The notes under the pieces were generated by a model. It was given only the letters and a program-made list of their open reading frames with translations. It had not been told where the DNA came from and made no database searches. DNA of 64,000 nucleotides, from positions 5,612 to 69,611 of the forward strand of contig JAKFWA010000088.1 of NCBI GenBank assembly GCA_021732995.1. The letters run 5' to 3'. A program made the translations under genes and the position numbers. Shown here in pieces: positions 51,101 to 58,734 of this stretch. Source of the stretch: Planctomycetaceae bacterium. Its GTDB lineage: Bacteria > Planctomycetota > Planctomycetia > Planctomycetales > Planctomycetaceae. Every line of letters starts with the position of its first letter. Within the stretch, counting starts at the first letter, position 1.

Positions 51101-51210
51101 CCGTCGGTGAGTCCAAGCGTGATGAATCACTCGACGTCAGTCAGCATGCGGCGATGACGATGATTGCCAACGTGCTGCTGAACCTCGACGAAGTCATCAC
51201 CAAAGAGTGA
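48115..51210 (+). CDS. Giant PSCyt1/DUF1549/DUF1553 protein no. 2
   Basis: 1032 residues. The GTG at 48115 gives a clean signal peptide ([23 protein letters not shown]), with GGAG nine bases upstream; ATGs at 48067 and 48013 would bury it. The PSCyt1 motif is CFSCHGPD, and a second [11 protein letters not shown] closes DUF1549 (about 320). A concanavalin-like insert lies near 440-610 ([22 protein letters not shown]). DUF1553 follows from about 730 ([47 protein letters not shown]). Related to the protein at 27546, with which it shares order and motifs. The expected DUF1501 partner is missing. Confidence 0.93.
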   Translation: [1031 protein letters not shown]

Positions 51211-51303
51211 CTGGCGTTTGCTGGCCTGCGATGATGCACTTCGGACCATACACCCGTCGTTAGCACCGGTGCGCTCACTCACTTTTCACGCAGGCGAGAT
51301 TTC

Positions 51304-52482
51304 GTGACACAGCAATTCTCGGCAGTTGTCGTTGGCACCGGCTTTATTGGCCCCGTGCACGTGGAAGGCCTGCGTCGCGCGGGGGTGCATGTTGCCGGAA
51401 TCGTCGGGTCATCACCCGCGAAGTCAGCCGAGGCCGCAGCGCGGCTCAACCTCCCGAAGGGCTATGCGTCTTTCATAGACGTACTAGCCGACAAGGCGGT
51501 TGACGTGGTGCATCTGACGACGCCCAATCGACACCACTTCGAACAGGCATCTGCAGCATTGCGAGCGGGCAAGCACGTCATGTGTGAGAAGCCGCTGGCG
51601 ATGAACTCGCGAGAGACCGCCGAGTTGGTCCGCATCGCGAAAGAATCCGGCCGAGTGGCCGGCGTCGCTTACAACGTCCGCTTCTACCCGCTTTGTCTGG
51701 AAGCTTCAGAACGAGTCCGACGCGGCGACTTGGGCGACGTCTTTCATGTCGCTGGCAGCTATGTGCAGGACTGGTTGCTGAAACCAACCGACTTCAACTG
51801 GCGCGTGCTGTCTGAAGACGGCGGTGAACTGCGAGCAGTCGCGGATATCGGCACCCACTGGCTCGACCTGATCCAATTCATTAGCGGCCGCGAAATCGAA
51901 GCCGTCTGTGCCGACCTCCAAACCGTGCATCCCGAACGCCAATGCCCGCGCGGCAGCATCGAAACCTTCAGCGGCAAAATGCCAGCAGAGACGACTCAAT
52001 CCACAACTGGAGACGCGAACAATTCTGCCTCGGTACGCATTGATACCGAAGACTATGGCTGTCTGATGCTGCGGTTTCGTGGGGGTGCGCGGGGCGTCGT
52101 CTGGGTATCTCAGGTCACCGCCGGGCGCAAGAACTGCCTGCGTTACGAACTCGCGGGCTCGAAGCAATCGATCGCCTTCGACAGCGAACGCCCGAACGAA
52201 CTGTGGCTCGGCAACCGTGATCGCCCTAACGAAGTCCTGCTGCGCGACCCCGCCTTGATGTCATCCACCGCTCGCCAACATGCCGACTATCCCGGCGGCC
52301 ACAATGAAGGCTTCCCGGACACGTTCAAGCAACTCTTCCGAGCCTTCTACGGCCACATCGCGAAGAACGATCCCGCCGCGACTCCGACATTCCCCACCTT
52401 CGAAGACGGACATCGCGAAGTCCAGCTCTGCGAAGCCGTCCTCCGCAGCCACCGCACCCAAGCCTGGGCCAACGTAGAGTGA
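51304..52482 (+). CDS. Gfo/Idh/MocA family oxidoreductase
   Basis: 392 residues. NAD(P)-binding Rossmann start VVVGTGFIGPVHVEGLRRAGV near 8-28, then DVVHLTTPNRHHFEQA near 67-82 and the Gfo/Idh signature CEKPLAMNSRETAELV near 94-109, with the catalytic Lys in EKP. The C-terminal substrate domain follows (GVAYNVRFYPL, GGELRAVADIGTHWLD near 178-193, with D-x3-H). It probably oxidises or reduces a sugar or inositol-like compound. The GTG start follows a 93-base gap after the DUF1553 gene, so the pair may share an operon. Confidence 0.92.
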   Translation: MTQQFSAVVVGTGFIGPVHVEGLRRAGVHVAGIVGSSPAKSAEAAARLNLPKGYASFIDVLADKAVDVVHLTTPNRHHFEQASAALRAGKHVMCEKPLAMNSRETAELVRIAKESGRVAGVAYNVRFYPLCLEASERVRRGDLGDVFHVAGSYVQDWLLKPTDFNWRVLSEDGGELRAVADIGTHWLDLIQFISGREIEAVCADLQTVHPERQCPRGSIETFSGKMPAETTQSTTGDANNSASVRIDTEDYGCLMLRFRGGARGVVWVSQVTAGRKNCLRYELAGSKQSIAFDSERPNELWLGNRDRPNEVLLRDPALMSSTARQHADYPGGHNEGFPDTFKQLFRAFYGHIAKNDPAATPTFPTFEDGHREVQLCEAVLRSHRTQAWANVE

Positions 52483-52494
52483 GGCTCGAATTCA

Positions 52495-52545
52495 TTCTCC
52501 CCCTCCGCAAGGGGAGAAGGTGGCCGCAGGCCGGTTGAGGGGGGA
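52495..52545. repeat. Palindromic intergenic repeat (REP-like)
   Basis: TTCTCCCC-ctccgcaa-GGGGAGAA (eight-base arms, 52495-52518) is followed by GGCC-gca-GGCC (52522-52532) and a short G-run. It sits between the Gfo/Idh gene and the convergent ceramidase-like gene, a typical spot for REP-like units. Only this copy was seen in the window. Together the two hairpins could also end transcription from either side. Confidence 0.55.
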
Positions 52546-52605
52546 TTCTTCAGCACTTGATAAACACATCCGTGAAAGACCAGGACGAGACGCCTTGGCC
52601 ACGAG

Positions 52606-53982
52606 TCACCGAGCTGCTTTCAACAGTGCGTGCACCTTGCCGATCAACCGCTCCTCGACATCCGGCGTGAAAGCACCCGGCTGCAAAACAGTGGTCATGT
52701 AGCGCATCGCTCCGACCGCTTCATAGCCTCCCTCTTCGAGCACTCTGCGGCTGGGTACATAGGCGAAGACATCGTTCGAGTAGCCAGCGACCCACACAGC
52801 GGGACCATCCTTCACAGACAGTTCTCGCTTCAGTCGCAACGAATAATCCACCACGGTCTCGCCGGGCAAAGCAACGAGAGTGATCTCATTCCCTAGCCGC
52901 ACTACCTGCACCGGAGCCGCATACTTCTCCAACAGCCGCCCTTCATCATCGAGTTGCTTTAACAGCCGCTCCGCGTAGGCCTGATCGTACTTGTCCGTCG
53001 ACTTCGCGCGAGTCTGCAATTCCTCGCGTGTCGGCGGGGTGTCATAGGTGAGATCCACGGTATCAAGCTGACTGCTCAAACCACCGGTGAGCGGTCGCGG
53101 CGTGGTTTGCAGCGCTGCATCAATCGATGTCGCCAGCGTCCGACCGTGCATGCGAGCCAGTTCAATCGTTCCGCGCGGATAGGGGTTCTGATCACCGCCG
53201 CAGCCCATCAGGAACAAAGCCACCACGCCGGGATGGTCCGCCTCAAAGTACTCTTGAGCGTACCCCGCGTAATCACCACAGAACTGATAGAAGCCCAACG
53301 TCGTGTTATGACAAGCGTAACCGAACAGCACCGCTCGTAACTTTCCGTCGGCCCCGTCCACTCGCAGCACGGGCACGTCATGATCCACCGGCCCTTCCGG
53401 ATTGGGGAAATTTGCATACCCCTTAGGCGTCGGCGTGCGGCGATTCATCGCGAAGCCTGCGCGAGCGTGCTGATAGCTCAACTTCGCAGGCTCCAGTCCC
53501 TTTAACGCGGTATCAATCACCTGCAGAATTTTGGCCTGCAGGTCGTCTACATACTTCACACTCAGTTGCCGCCGTTCAGCATCGAGTTCCTGGAGCGTCG
53601 CGTTCGTCACGCGGATCTCTGGCCCGCAGTGCGTGTGCGAGCAATTCATCAGCAAATTGGCGGGCTTCAAGGTCTGCGTCTTCTGCAACTGCTCATCAAT
53701 TTTCTGCCGCAGAGGCCCCGGCACGCTGATCAAGTCCAGGGTCACGAACACAAACTTCTGCCCTTGAGCGTCCTGTAGCGCCAACGCCTTGGCGAACAGG
53801 TCCTGAGCTACCCCTTCCGACGGCTTGGTCCGCGACGCGTACCCGGCCATCCACATCGGCCCTTCGGGCGTCACCTTGACTGTCGCCACTCCCGCCTTCC
53901 ACACGGCGTCTTCCGCGCACACCGCGCCGGTAACCCACACTCCAACGCAGCAGAGCCACAACACCACGCACCGTTTCCGCAT
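52606..53982 (-). CDS. Neutral/alkaline ceramidase-like secreted protein
   Basis: 458 residues. Signal peptide 1-23 (MRKRCVVLWLCCVGVWVTGAVCA). The neutral ceramidase N-terminal domain is suggested by AGVATVKVTPEGPMWMAGYASR near 31-52, the metal-binding region NCSHTHCGPEI near 113-123, GYACHNTTLGFY near 220-231 and GDYAGYAQEYFEADHPGVVALFLMGCGGDQNPYPRG near 236-271 in two pieces. These match the neutral/alkaline non-lysosomal ceramidase family. Enzyme activity is not shown and the natural substrate may be another amide. GGGAG is eight bases before the ATG at 53982. Confidence 0.85.
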   Translation of the reverse strand: MRKRCVVLWLCCVGVWVTGAVCAEDAVWKAGVATVKVTPEGPMWMAGYASRTKPSEGVAQDLFAKALALQDAQGQKFVFVTLDLISVPGPLRQKIDEQLQKTQTLKPANLLMNCSHTHCGPEIRVTNATLQELDAERRQLSVKYVDDLQAKILQVIDTALKGLEPAKLSYQHARAGFAMNRRTPTPKGYANFPNPEGPVDHDVPVLRVDGADGKLRAVLFGYACHNTTLGFYQFCGDYAGYAQEYFEADHPGVVALFLMGCGGDQNPYPRGTIELARMHGRTLATSIDAALQTTPRPLTGGLSSQLDTVDLTYDTPPTREELQTRAKSTDKYDQAYAERLLKQLDDEGRLLEKYAAPVQVVRLGNEITLVALPGETVVDYSLRLKRELSVKDGPAVWVAGYSNDVFAYVPSRRVLEEGGYEAVGAMRYMTTVLQPGAFTPDVEERLIGKVHALLKAAR

Positions 53983-54152
53983 GACGAGTCTCCCTGATCG
54001 AAAACCACTCCAGCGTTCTCAAGACTCTGAGTGAATCGCAACTCAGCTCCGAAGCCAAGCCATCAGCAGGCTACGGCACTCATGCGTCGCTACTTCCATC
54101 TACTGATTCATGAAGCAAACTCACGCCGTTTAATCTGACGATCACGTTCAAA

Positions 54153-54305
54153 TCAGGCTGATCTCTTCTCTTTGGCTTTTCGCCATGCGGCACGCTTGTT
54201 TTCGCGGCTTGGTTTCGGGTCGAATAAGTCGCCCGAAATCGGGCGCTGGGAGATGTTCGATACCTGCCGGAACTTGAACTGCCCTTGCATGAGGTCATTC
54301 ACCAT
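54153..54305 (-). CDS. Possible small basic protein divergent from apbE
   Basis: 50-residue frame starting MVNDLMQGQFKFRQVSNIS and ending in a Lys/Arg-rich helix (SRENKRAAWRKAKEKRSA). Codon third positions and composition look coding rather than random. Its ATG almost coincides with the ATG of apbE on the other strand, so both cannot be read from separate untranslated leaders. No ribosome site is clear and no family is recognised. Listed as uncertain. Confidence 0.35.
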   Translation of the reverse strand: MVNDLMQGQFKFRQVSNISQRPISGDLFDPKPSRENKRAAWRKAKEKRSA

Positions 54306-55317
54306 GTCGTTAAGTCGGCGTAAGTTTCTGACGTTGTCGTTAGGTGGAGGAGTAGCGGTCGCTGGTGGTTTGATCGCCGCCAATCACCCTCTCTGGGACA
54401 CCAATCAAGTTTTGACGGAGCACTCCCGTCGATCCTGGGCATTAGGCTCGGACGTCACCATGACGGTTCTGGGAACCGACGCCGCACAGGCGAACCGTGC
54501 ACTCGACTCGGCCTTTGCCGAACTGGAAACGGTCGAAAGGGTGATGAGCCTCTATCGACCCGATAGCCAGATCAGCGTTCTCAATCGAGAACGTATTCTG
54601 TATCAGCCACACCCGTATCTCGTTCAAGTGCTGACGGCCTCTGCTGAGACGTCACGACTATCCAACGGGGCGTTTGATATCACCGTGCAGCCGTTGTGGG
54701 ATGTCTTCGCGATCGCTCAGAAGCAAGGCCGACTTCCCTCAGATGATGAGGTTGGCAAGGCACGTCAGGCCGTTGACTGGCGTGCTGTGGAAGTCACGAA
54801 AGAGCGAGTGCGGCTGCTCTCTCCAGTTCAGGCGGTCACGTTGAATGGAGTTGCCCAAGGCTTTGCTGCCGATCGTGCGGTGGCGTCGCTGCGAAACCAC
54901 GGCATCGAGCATGCACTCGTCAACGCGGGTGAAATCGGTTCGCTGGGCACCAAGCCCAATGGTGATCCCTGGAAGGTCGGAGTGCAGCATCCTCGGCAAC
55001 GAGAAGCCTTCGCGGCGCTGGCTGCTCTGAGCGGTCGATGCCTCTCAACCAGCGGAGACTATGAGACCACGTTCTCGGCAGACTTCTCGAAGAATCACAT
55101 CTTTGATCCGCGCACCGGCCAGTCGCCGAGCGAACTCGCCAGTGTGAGCATTGCCGCGCCGACTGCCATGCAGGCCGATCTGTTCAGCACCACCGCGATG
55201 GTGCTTGGGCCCGAGCGAAGTCTGGAGTTCATTGCTCAGCTTCCGCACGTGGACGCGCTGTTGATTCTGAAGAACGGCCGCACGCTGCAAACGAGCGGCT
55301 TTGCGGGCAACGCTTGA
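54304..55317 (+). CDS. apbE: FAD:protein FMN transferase
   Basis: 337 residues. A twin-arginine leader (SLSRRKFLTLSLGGGVAVAGG) exports it to the periplasm. ApbE signatures: MSLYRPDSQISVLNR near 80-94, NGAFDITVQPLWD near 123-135, LNGVAQGFAADRAV near 182-195 (the flavin-binding G-x-x-x-G-x-x-x-D), CLSTSGDYETTF near 243-254, NHIFDPRTGQSPS near 261-273, and ADLFSTTAMVLG near 289-300. It transfers FMN from FAD to Thr in target proteins. The target is very probably the next gene. A start at 54304 has GAGG ten bases upstream. Confidence 0.93.
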   Translation: MSLSRRKFLTLSLGGGVAVAGGLIAANHPLWDTNQVLTEHSRRSWALGSDVTMTVLGTDAAQANRALDSAFAELETVERVMSLYRPDSQISVLNRERILYQPHPYLVQVLTASAETSRLSNGAFDITVQPLWDVFAIAQKQGRLPSDDEVGKARQAVDWRAVEVTKERVRLLSPVQAVTLNGVAQGFAADRAVASLRNHGIEHALVNAGEIGSLGTKPNGDPWKVGVQHPRQREAFAALAALSGRCLSTSGDYETTFSADFSKNHIFDPRTGQSPSELASVSIAAPTAMQADLFSTTAMVLGPERSLEFIAQLPHVDALLILKNGRTLQTSGFAGNA

Positions 55318-55421
55318 GATCACTGCTCACCTGAGAAGCCTGTGATGGTCTTGATTCTCAGCGTCGCGAACGCCTATCCGAGTCTTCATTCCGCAGATCA
55401 ACGTTCGAGTGAGACTTCCTC

Positions 55422-56501
55422 ATGAAATACATTGCACTCCTGCTGCTGTTGCCTGTTCTGCTCATCAATACCGCTGCGGCTCAAACTGGTGGAGCAGCCA
55501 AGCAGGCCGGCACGAAAGCGGATCTGGATCAGCTCATCAATAAACTTGGCAAAGCACCGCCGGACTGGTTTCAAGCCACGAAGCTGAACTATCCGCAGTC
55601 GCTGGACCTCAATTGGCCTGAGAAACCCGAAGGTGGCTGGAACAACCAGAAGAACGTCGGGCAATTCATCTGGGACGTGATCAATCCGAACCCCGGACGT
55701 TGGCGCGAGGGTGTGAAGCTGATGCATCATCTGCTGACGATGCACCAGAAGGATCCGGTGAAGCGTGAAAAGATCATGCTCACGATGGCCCACATGTACC
55801 ACAACCTGATTGAGGACTATGGACGTTCAGCCTTCTGGTATCGGGCAGTTGGTGTGGAGAAAGATCCGGGAGAGTATTCATCTTCGGCCGTGGTGCTCGC
55901 CGAGTGTTATTGGCGCTTAGGTTATATAACTGAAGCTAAGGCTTTGCTGGCTAAAGTGCCGGAAGGACTGCGACACGCCAAGTTGCTGGGCGACATGGGT
56001 GACACCGATCGGTCGATTAAGATGGCGTTGGCGAATCAGGACGAACAGGGCTATTCGTTTCTGACCGCTGGCGACGCCTGCCGACAAGCCGGTCGCTATC
56101 CTGAAGCTCTGCAGCACTACCAGCAGGTGCTGGCGATTAAGCTTCCTGCGCAGAATCCGCCGGGGCGTATGGTCCAGAATCACAAGCGCGCCAACGCCAA
56201 CATCGAAGCGATCAAGTCCTTCGAGTTGTTTGATCTCAAGCAAGTTGCCGACGGGAAGTACACCGCCGCGAGCCAGGGCTACGAGGGACCAGTCGAAGTC
56301 GCCGTCACCGTGGCAAAAGGTCGCATCCAGTCCGTTAACGTGACGAACCATCGCGAAAAGCAGTTCTATTCCGCCATCAGCGACACCCCGACCAAGATCA
56401 TCGCCAAGCAACACGTGAAAGGCGTGGATACCACCACCAACGCCACGATCACATCCGAAGCCATTGTGAATGCGACGGCTAAGGCGTTGGTGAAGAAGTA
56501 A
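55422..56501 (+). CDS. Exported TPR protein with C-terminal FMN-binding domain
   Basis: 359 residues. Signal peptide 1-20 (MKYIALLLLLPVLLINTAAA). The middle contains helical repeats of TPR type (IMLTMAHMYHNLIEDYGRSAFWYRAV, AECYWRLGYITEAKALLAK, TAGDACRQAGRYPEALQHY). The C-terminal 85 residues match the FMN-binding domain: DGKYTAASQGYEGPVEVAV, FYSAISDTPTKIIAKQHV and VDTTTNATITSEAIVNATAKAL, where Thr342 corresponds to the flavinylated Thr of the S-G-A-T consensus (glycine replaced by Asn340). It is expected to be the substrate of the adjacent ApbE. Confidence 0.85.
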   Translation: MKYIALLLLLPVLLINTAAAQTGGAAKQAGTKADLDQLINKLGKAPPDWFQATKLNYPQSLDLNWPEKPEGGWNNQKNVGQFIWDVINPNPGRWREGVKLMHHLLTMHQKDPVKREKIMLTMAHMYHNLIEDYGRSAFWYRAVGVEKDPGEYSSSAVVLAECYWRLGYITEAKALLAKVPEGLRHAKLLGDMGDTDRSIKMALANQDEQGYSFLTAGDACRQAGRYPEALQHYQQVLAIKLPAQNPPGRMVQNHKRANANIEAIKSFELFDLKQVADGKYTAASQGYEGPVEVAVTVAKGRIQSVNVTNHREKQFYSAISDTPTKIIAKQHVKGVDTTTNATITSEAIVNATAKALVKK

Positions 56502-56604
56502 GTGGCCGACTTGACCGGAAGGTGGGTCAACCGCAGGGCTACCCACCACCAACATCGTGTTGCTCTTGTTGCAGGCATCGTCCTGCGACCGAAGATCCTG
56601 ACCC

Positions 56605-58395
56605 ATGCGACTCGACCACTTCCTGCCATTTATGAAGAAGAGCAAGTTCGGCGCAATCCGCCGAGCGTTGCAACGGCTGGGTCCAACCTGGCTTTCGTCG
56701 CCGGTCAGACGCGTGGTGCAAGCGGTTTGTTTGTGTACTTTTCTCGTACTCTTCTTCTACGTGTGCTGGCCTTATACGGCTCGGCCTGACACATCAACGT
56801 CGGATTGGCCATCGCATTACACGGATGAACTGACCCGTAAGGAAAAGATTGCGGCCGAGTTCTTTCTGATCATCGATCCGCTGGTCAGTTTCTCAACGGC
56901 GATCGCGTCACGATCTTGGGTCTGGTCACTGACCAGCGCCGCCATCATTCTGGCAGCGTGCTTGCTGATTCCCCGTGGCTTCTGCGGCTATTTGTGTCCG
57001 TTGGGAACGGTGATCGATCTGTTCGATTGGTCCGTCGGAAAGCGAATCACCCGCTTCCGTGTGCCCGACGACGGCTGGTGGGTCCATATTAAGTATTATG
57101 TGTTACTGGCAATTCTCATCGCGGCGGCGTGCGGAGTTCTGATCTCCGGAGTCTTCGCGGCTATCCCGGTTATCACGCGCGGGTTGTTATTCACACTCGC
57201 ACCGTTGCAGACGGGTCTCTTGCGTGAATGGCATCTGGTTCCGCCCGTGAGCATTGGGCACGTGGTCTCGCTGGCACTGTTTGCGACCGTCTTAGGCTTG
57301 GGATTTCTCAAGCCGCGCTTCTGGTGCCGGTATGTTTGTCCCAGCGGTGCGGTCTTCTCACTCGGGAATCTGTTTCGAGTCACCGAGCGGAAGGTCGAAA
57401 GCTCGTGCATTCATTGCAACAAATGCGTTGAGATCTGCCCGTTCGACGCGATCAAACTCGACTTCACCACACGCACCACCGATTGCACGATGTGTCAGTC
57501 GTGCGGTGGAGTCTGCCCCACTCAAGCCATCAAGTTCGTGGATCGTTGGGAGTTGGTGCAGCTCAAGGCACCCGATGATCCGCCCACGCACGAGACTGCG
57601 TTGGGCCGCCGCGGCTTTTTGTCAGCTGCCGTCGGAGTTGCCGCAGGCGTAACTGGCGGGCTGAGCGTTGCTGGTGTCACCAAAGTCTGGGGAGCGGACC
57701 TTGATAACCCAAACGCATGGCGACCAATTCGTCCACCCGGCAGCGTCCCCGAAGCCGAATTCCTGCAGATGTGCATCCGCTGCGGTGAGTGCTTCAAGGC
57801 CTGCCCCAACGATGTGCTGCATCCCCTGAGTTTTCAACAGGGACTGGAAGGCCTCTGGACGCCGCGCGTGAACGCCGACTGGGCGGGCTGTGAATCCAGC
57901 TGTAACGCGTGCACGCAGGTGTGTCCGACCGGGGCGATTCGCGCGATTCCACTGGAAGAGAAGCGAGTCTGCCGCATCGGGCTGGCTGAGATCAACTTGC
58001 AAACGTGTTTGCCTCACGCCGGAAAAGAGGCGTGCCAACTCTGCGTCGATGAGTGCCACAATGCGGGCTATCACGCAATTGAGTTTGCCCGCGTGCACAC
58101 TGAGGTCGATGCGTCGGGGAACCCCGTTGAAGACTCAGGCTTCGTGGCCCCAGTTATCCTGGCCGACAAGTGCGTCGGTTGCGGCCTCTGCCAGACGCGA
58201 TGCTACGGTATCAACGTCGCCGACAAGCATCTTCTAACCGACTCCGCAGTCACTATCTTTGCTGGCACAGGTAAGGAAGACCGCATCATGAGCGGTTCGT
58301 ACGTCGCCCTTCGAGAAGAAGAGCGAGCGAGAAACGCCCCACAACAAGCCCCGGACGCAGCAAACGAGAATTACCTGCCGGACTTTCTGAAATAG
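56605..58395 (+). CDS. NapH/NapG-like fused membrane polyferredoxin
   Basis: 596 residues. The first half is a NapH/NosR-type membrane ferredoxin: helices near 40-58, 105-122, 164-205 and 216-236, with CGYLCPLG (127-134) and CRYVCPSG (241-248) motifs, then two 4Fe-4S clusters (CIHCNKCVEICP near 268-279 and CTMCQSCGGVCP near 294-305). A Tat-like segment GRRGFLSAAVGVAAG (334-348) leads into a NapG-like part with clusters at 390-401, 429-441, 468-484 and 523-533. It should move electrons across the inner membrane, probably to or from the flavinylated protein upstream. The fusion of two normally separate proteins is notable. Confidence 0.9.
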   Translation: MRLDHFLPFMKKSKFGAIRRALQRLGPTWLSSPVRRVVQAVCLCTFLVLFFYVCWPYTARPDTSTSDWPSHYTDELTRKEKIAAEFFLIIDPLVSFSTAIASRSWVWSLTSAAIILAACLLIPRGFCGYLCPLGTVIDLFDWSVGKRITRFRVPDDGWWVHIKYYVLLAILIAAACGVLISGVFAAIPVITRGLLFTLAPLQTGLLREWHLVPPVSIGHVVSLALFATVLGLGFLKPRFWCRYVCPSGAVFSLGNLFRVTERKVESSCIHCNKCVEICPFDAIKLDFTTRTTDCTMCQSCGGVCPTQAIKFVDRWELVQLKAPDDPPTHETALGRRGFLSAAVGVAAGVTGGLSVAGVTKVWGADLDNPNAWRPIRPPGSVPEAEFLQMCIRCGECFKACPNDVLHPLSFQQGLEGLWTPRVNADWAGCESSCNACTQVCPTGAIRAIPLEEKRVCRIGLAEINLQTCLPHAGKEACQLCVDECHNAGYHAIEFARVHTEVDASGNPVEDSGFVAPVILADKCVGCGLCQTRCYGINVADKHLLTDSAVTIFAGTGKEDRIMSGSYVALREEERARNAPQQAPDAANENYLPDFLK

Positions 58396-58471
58396 AATCA
58401 GCCACAGCAGCAATAAACCGTGACGAGAACTCGAGTTGTGGCCACGATCAACTCTCACTGATCACAAAAGA

Positions 58472-58509
58472 AAAAGCCTCGCCAGAGGGCAAACTCTGAC
58501 GAGGCTTTT
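58472..58509. terminator. Hairpin terminator between polyferredoxin and tRNA-His
   Basis: AAAAGCCTCG pairs with CGAGGCTTTT, continued inside by CAGAG/CTCTG. Both strands have A- or T-rich flanks, so it can end the polyferredoxin transcript on the plus strand and the tRNA-His transcript on the minus strand. Confidence 0.85.
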
Positions 58510-58516
58510 CGGAAGG

Positions 58517-58591
58517 GGTGGCTAACCGGATTTGAACCGGCGACATCCAGAACCACAATCTGGCGCTCTAACCAACTGAGCTATAGCCACC
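58517..58591 (-). tRNA. tRNA-His (anticodon GTG)
   Basis: 75 bases including the encoded G at -1, on the minus strand. Acceptor GTGGCTA with TAGCCAC and discriminator C73; anticodon stem CCAGA/TCTGG with loop TTGTGGT; T-arm GCCGGTTCAAATCCGGT. The extra 5' G and C73 are the histidine identity elements. CCA is not encoded. Confidence 0.96.
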
Positions 58592-58622
58592 ATCACACCG
58601 GCGAACCGGTCTGAGCGGGCGT

Positions 58623-58651
58623 AAGTTAGTCCTGCACTCCCCGCGTTTCAA
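58623..58651 (-). promoter_or_regulatory. Sigma-70-type promoter of tRNA-His
   Basis: On the minus strand: -35 TTGAAA (58651-58646), a 17-base spacer and -10 TAACTT (58628-58623), followed by ACGCCCG. The -10 hexamer and the six bases after it match those of the tRNA-Glu promoter. Confidence 0.65.
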
Positions 58652-58734
58652 CTATGGACAGTGGGCATTGGCACGAGGTTCGATACTCGGGCCGCTGGTG
58701 ACGGAATTGCCTTCTGCGCGGGTGGTTACGACGT

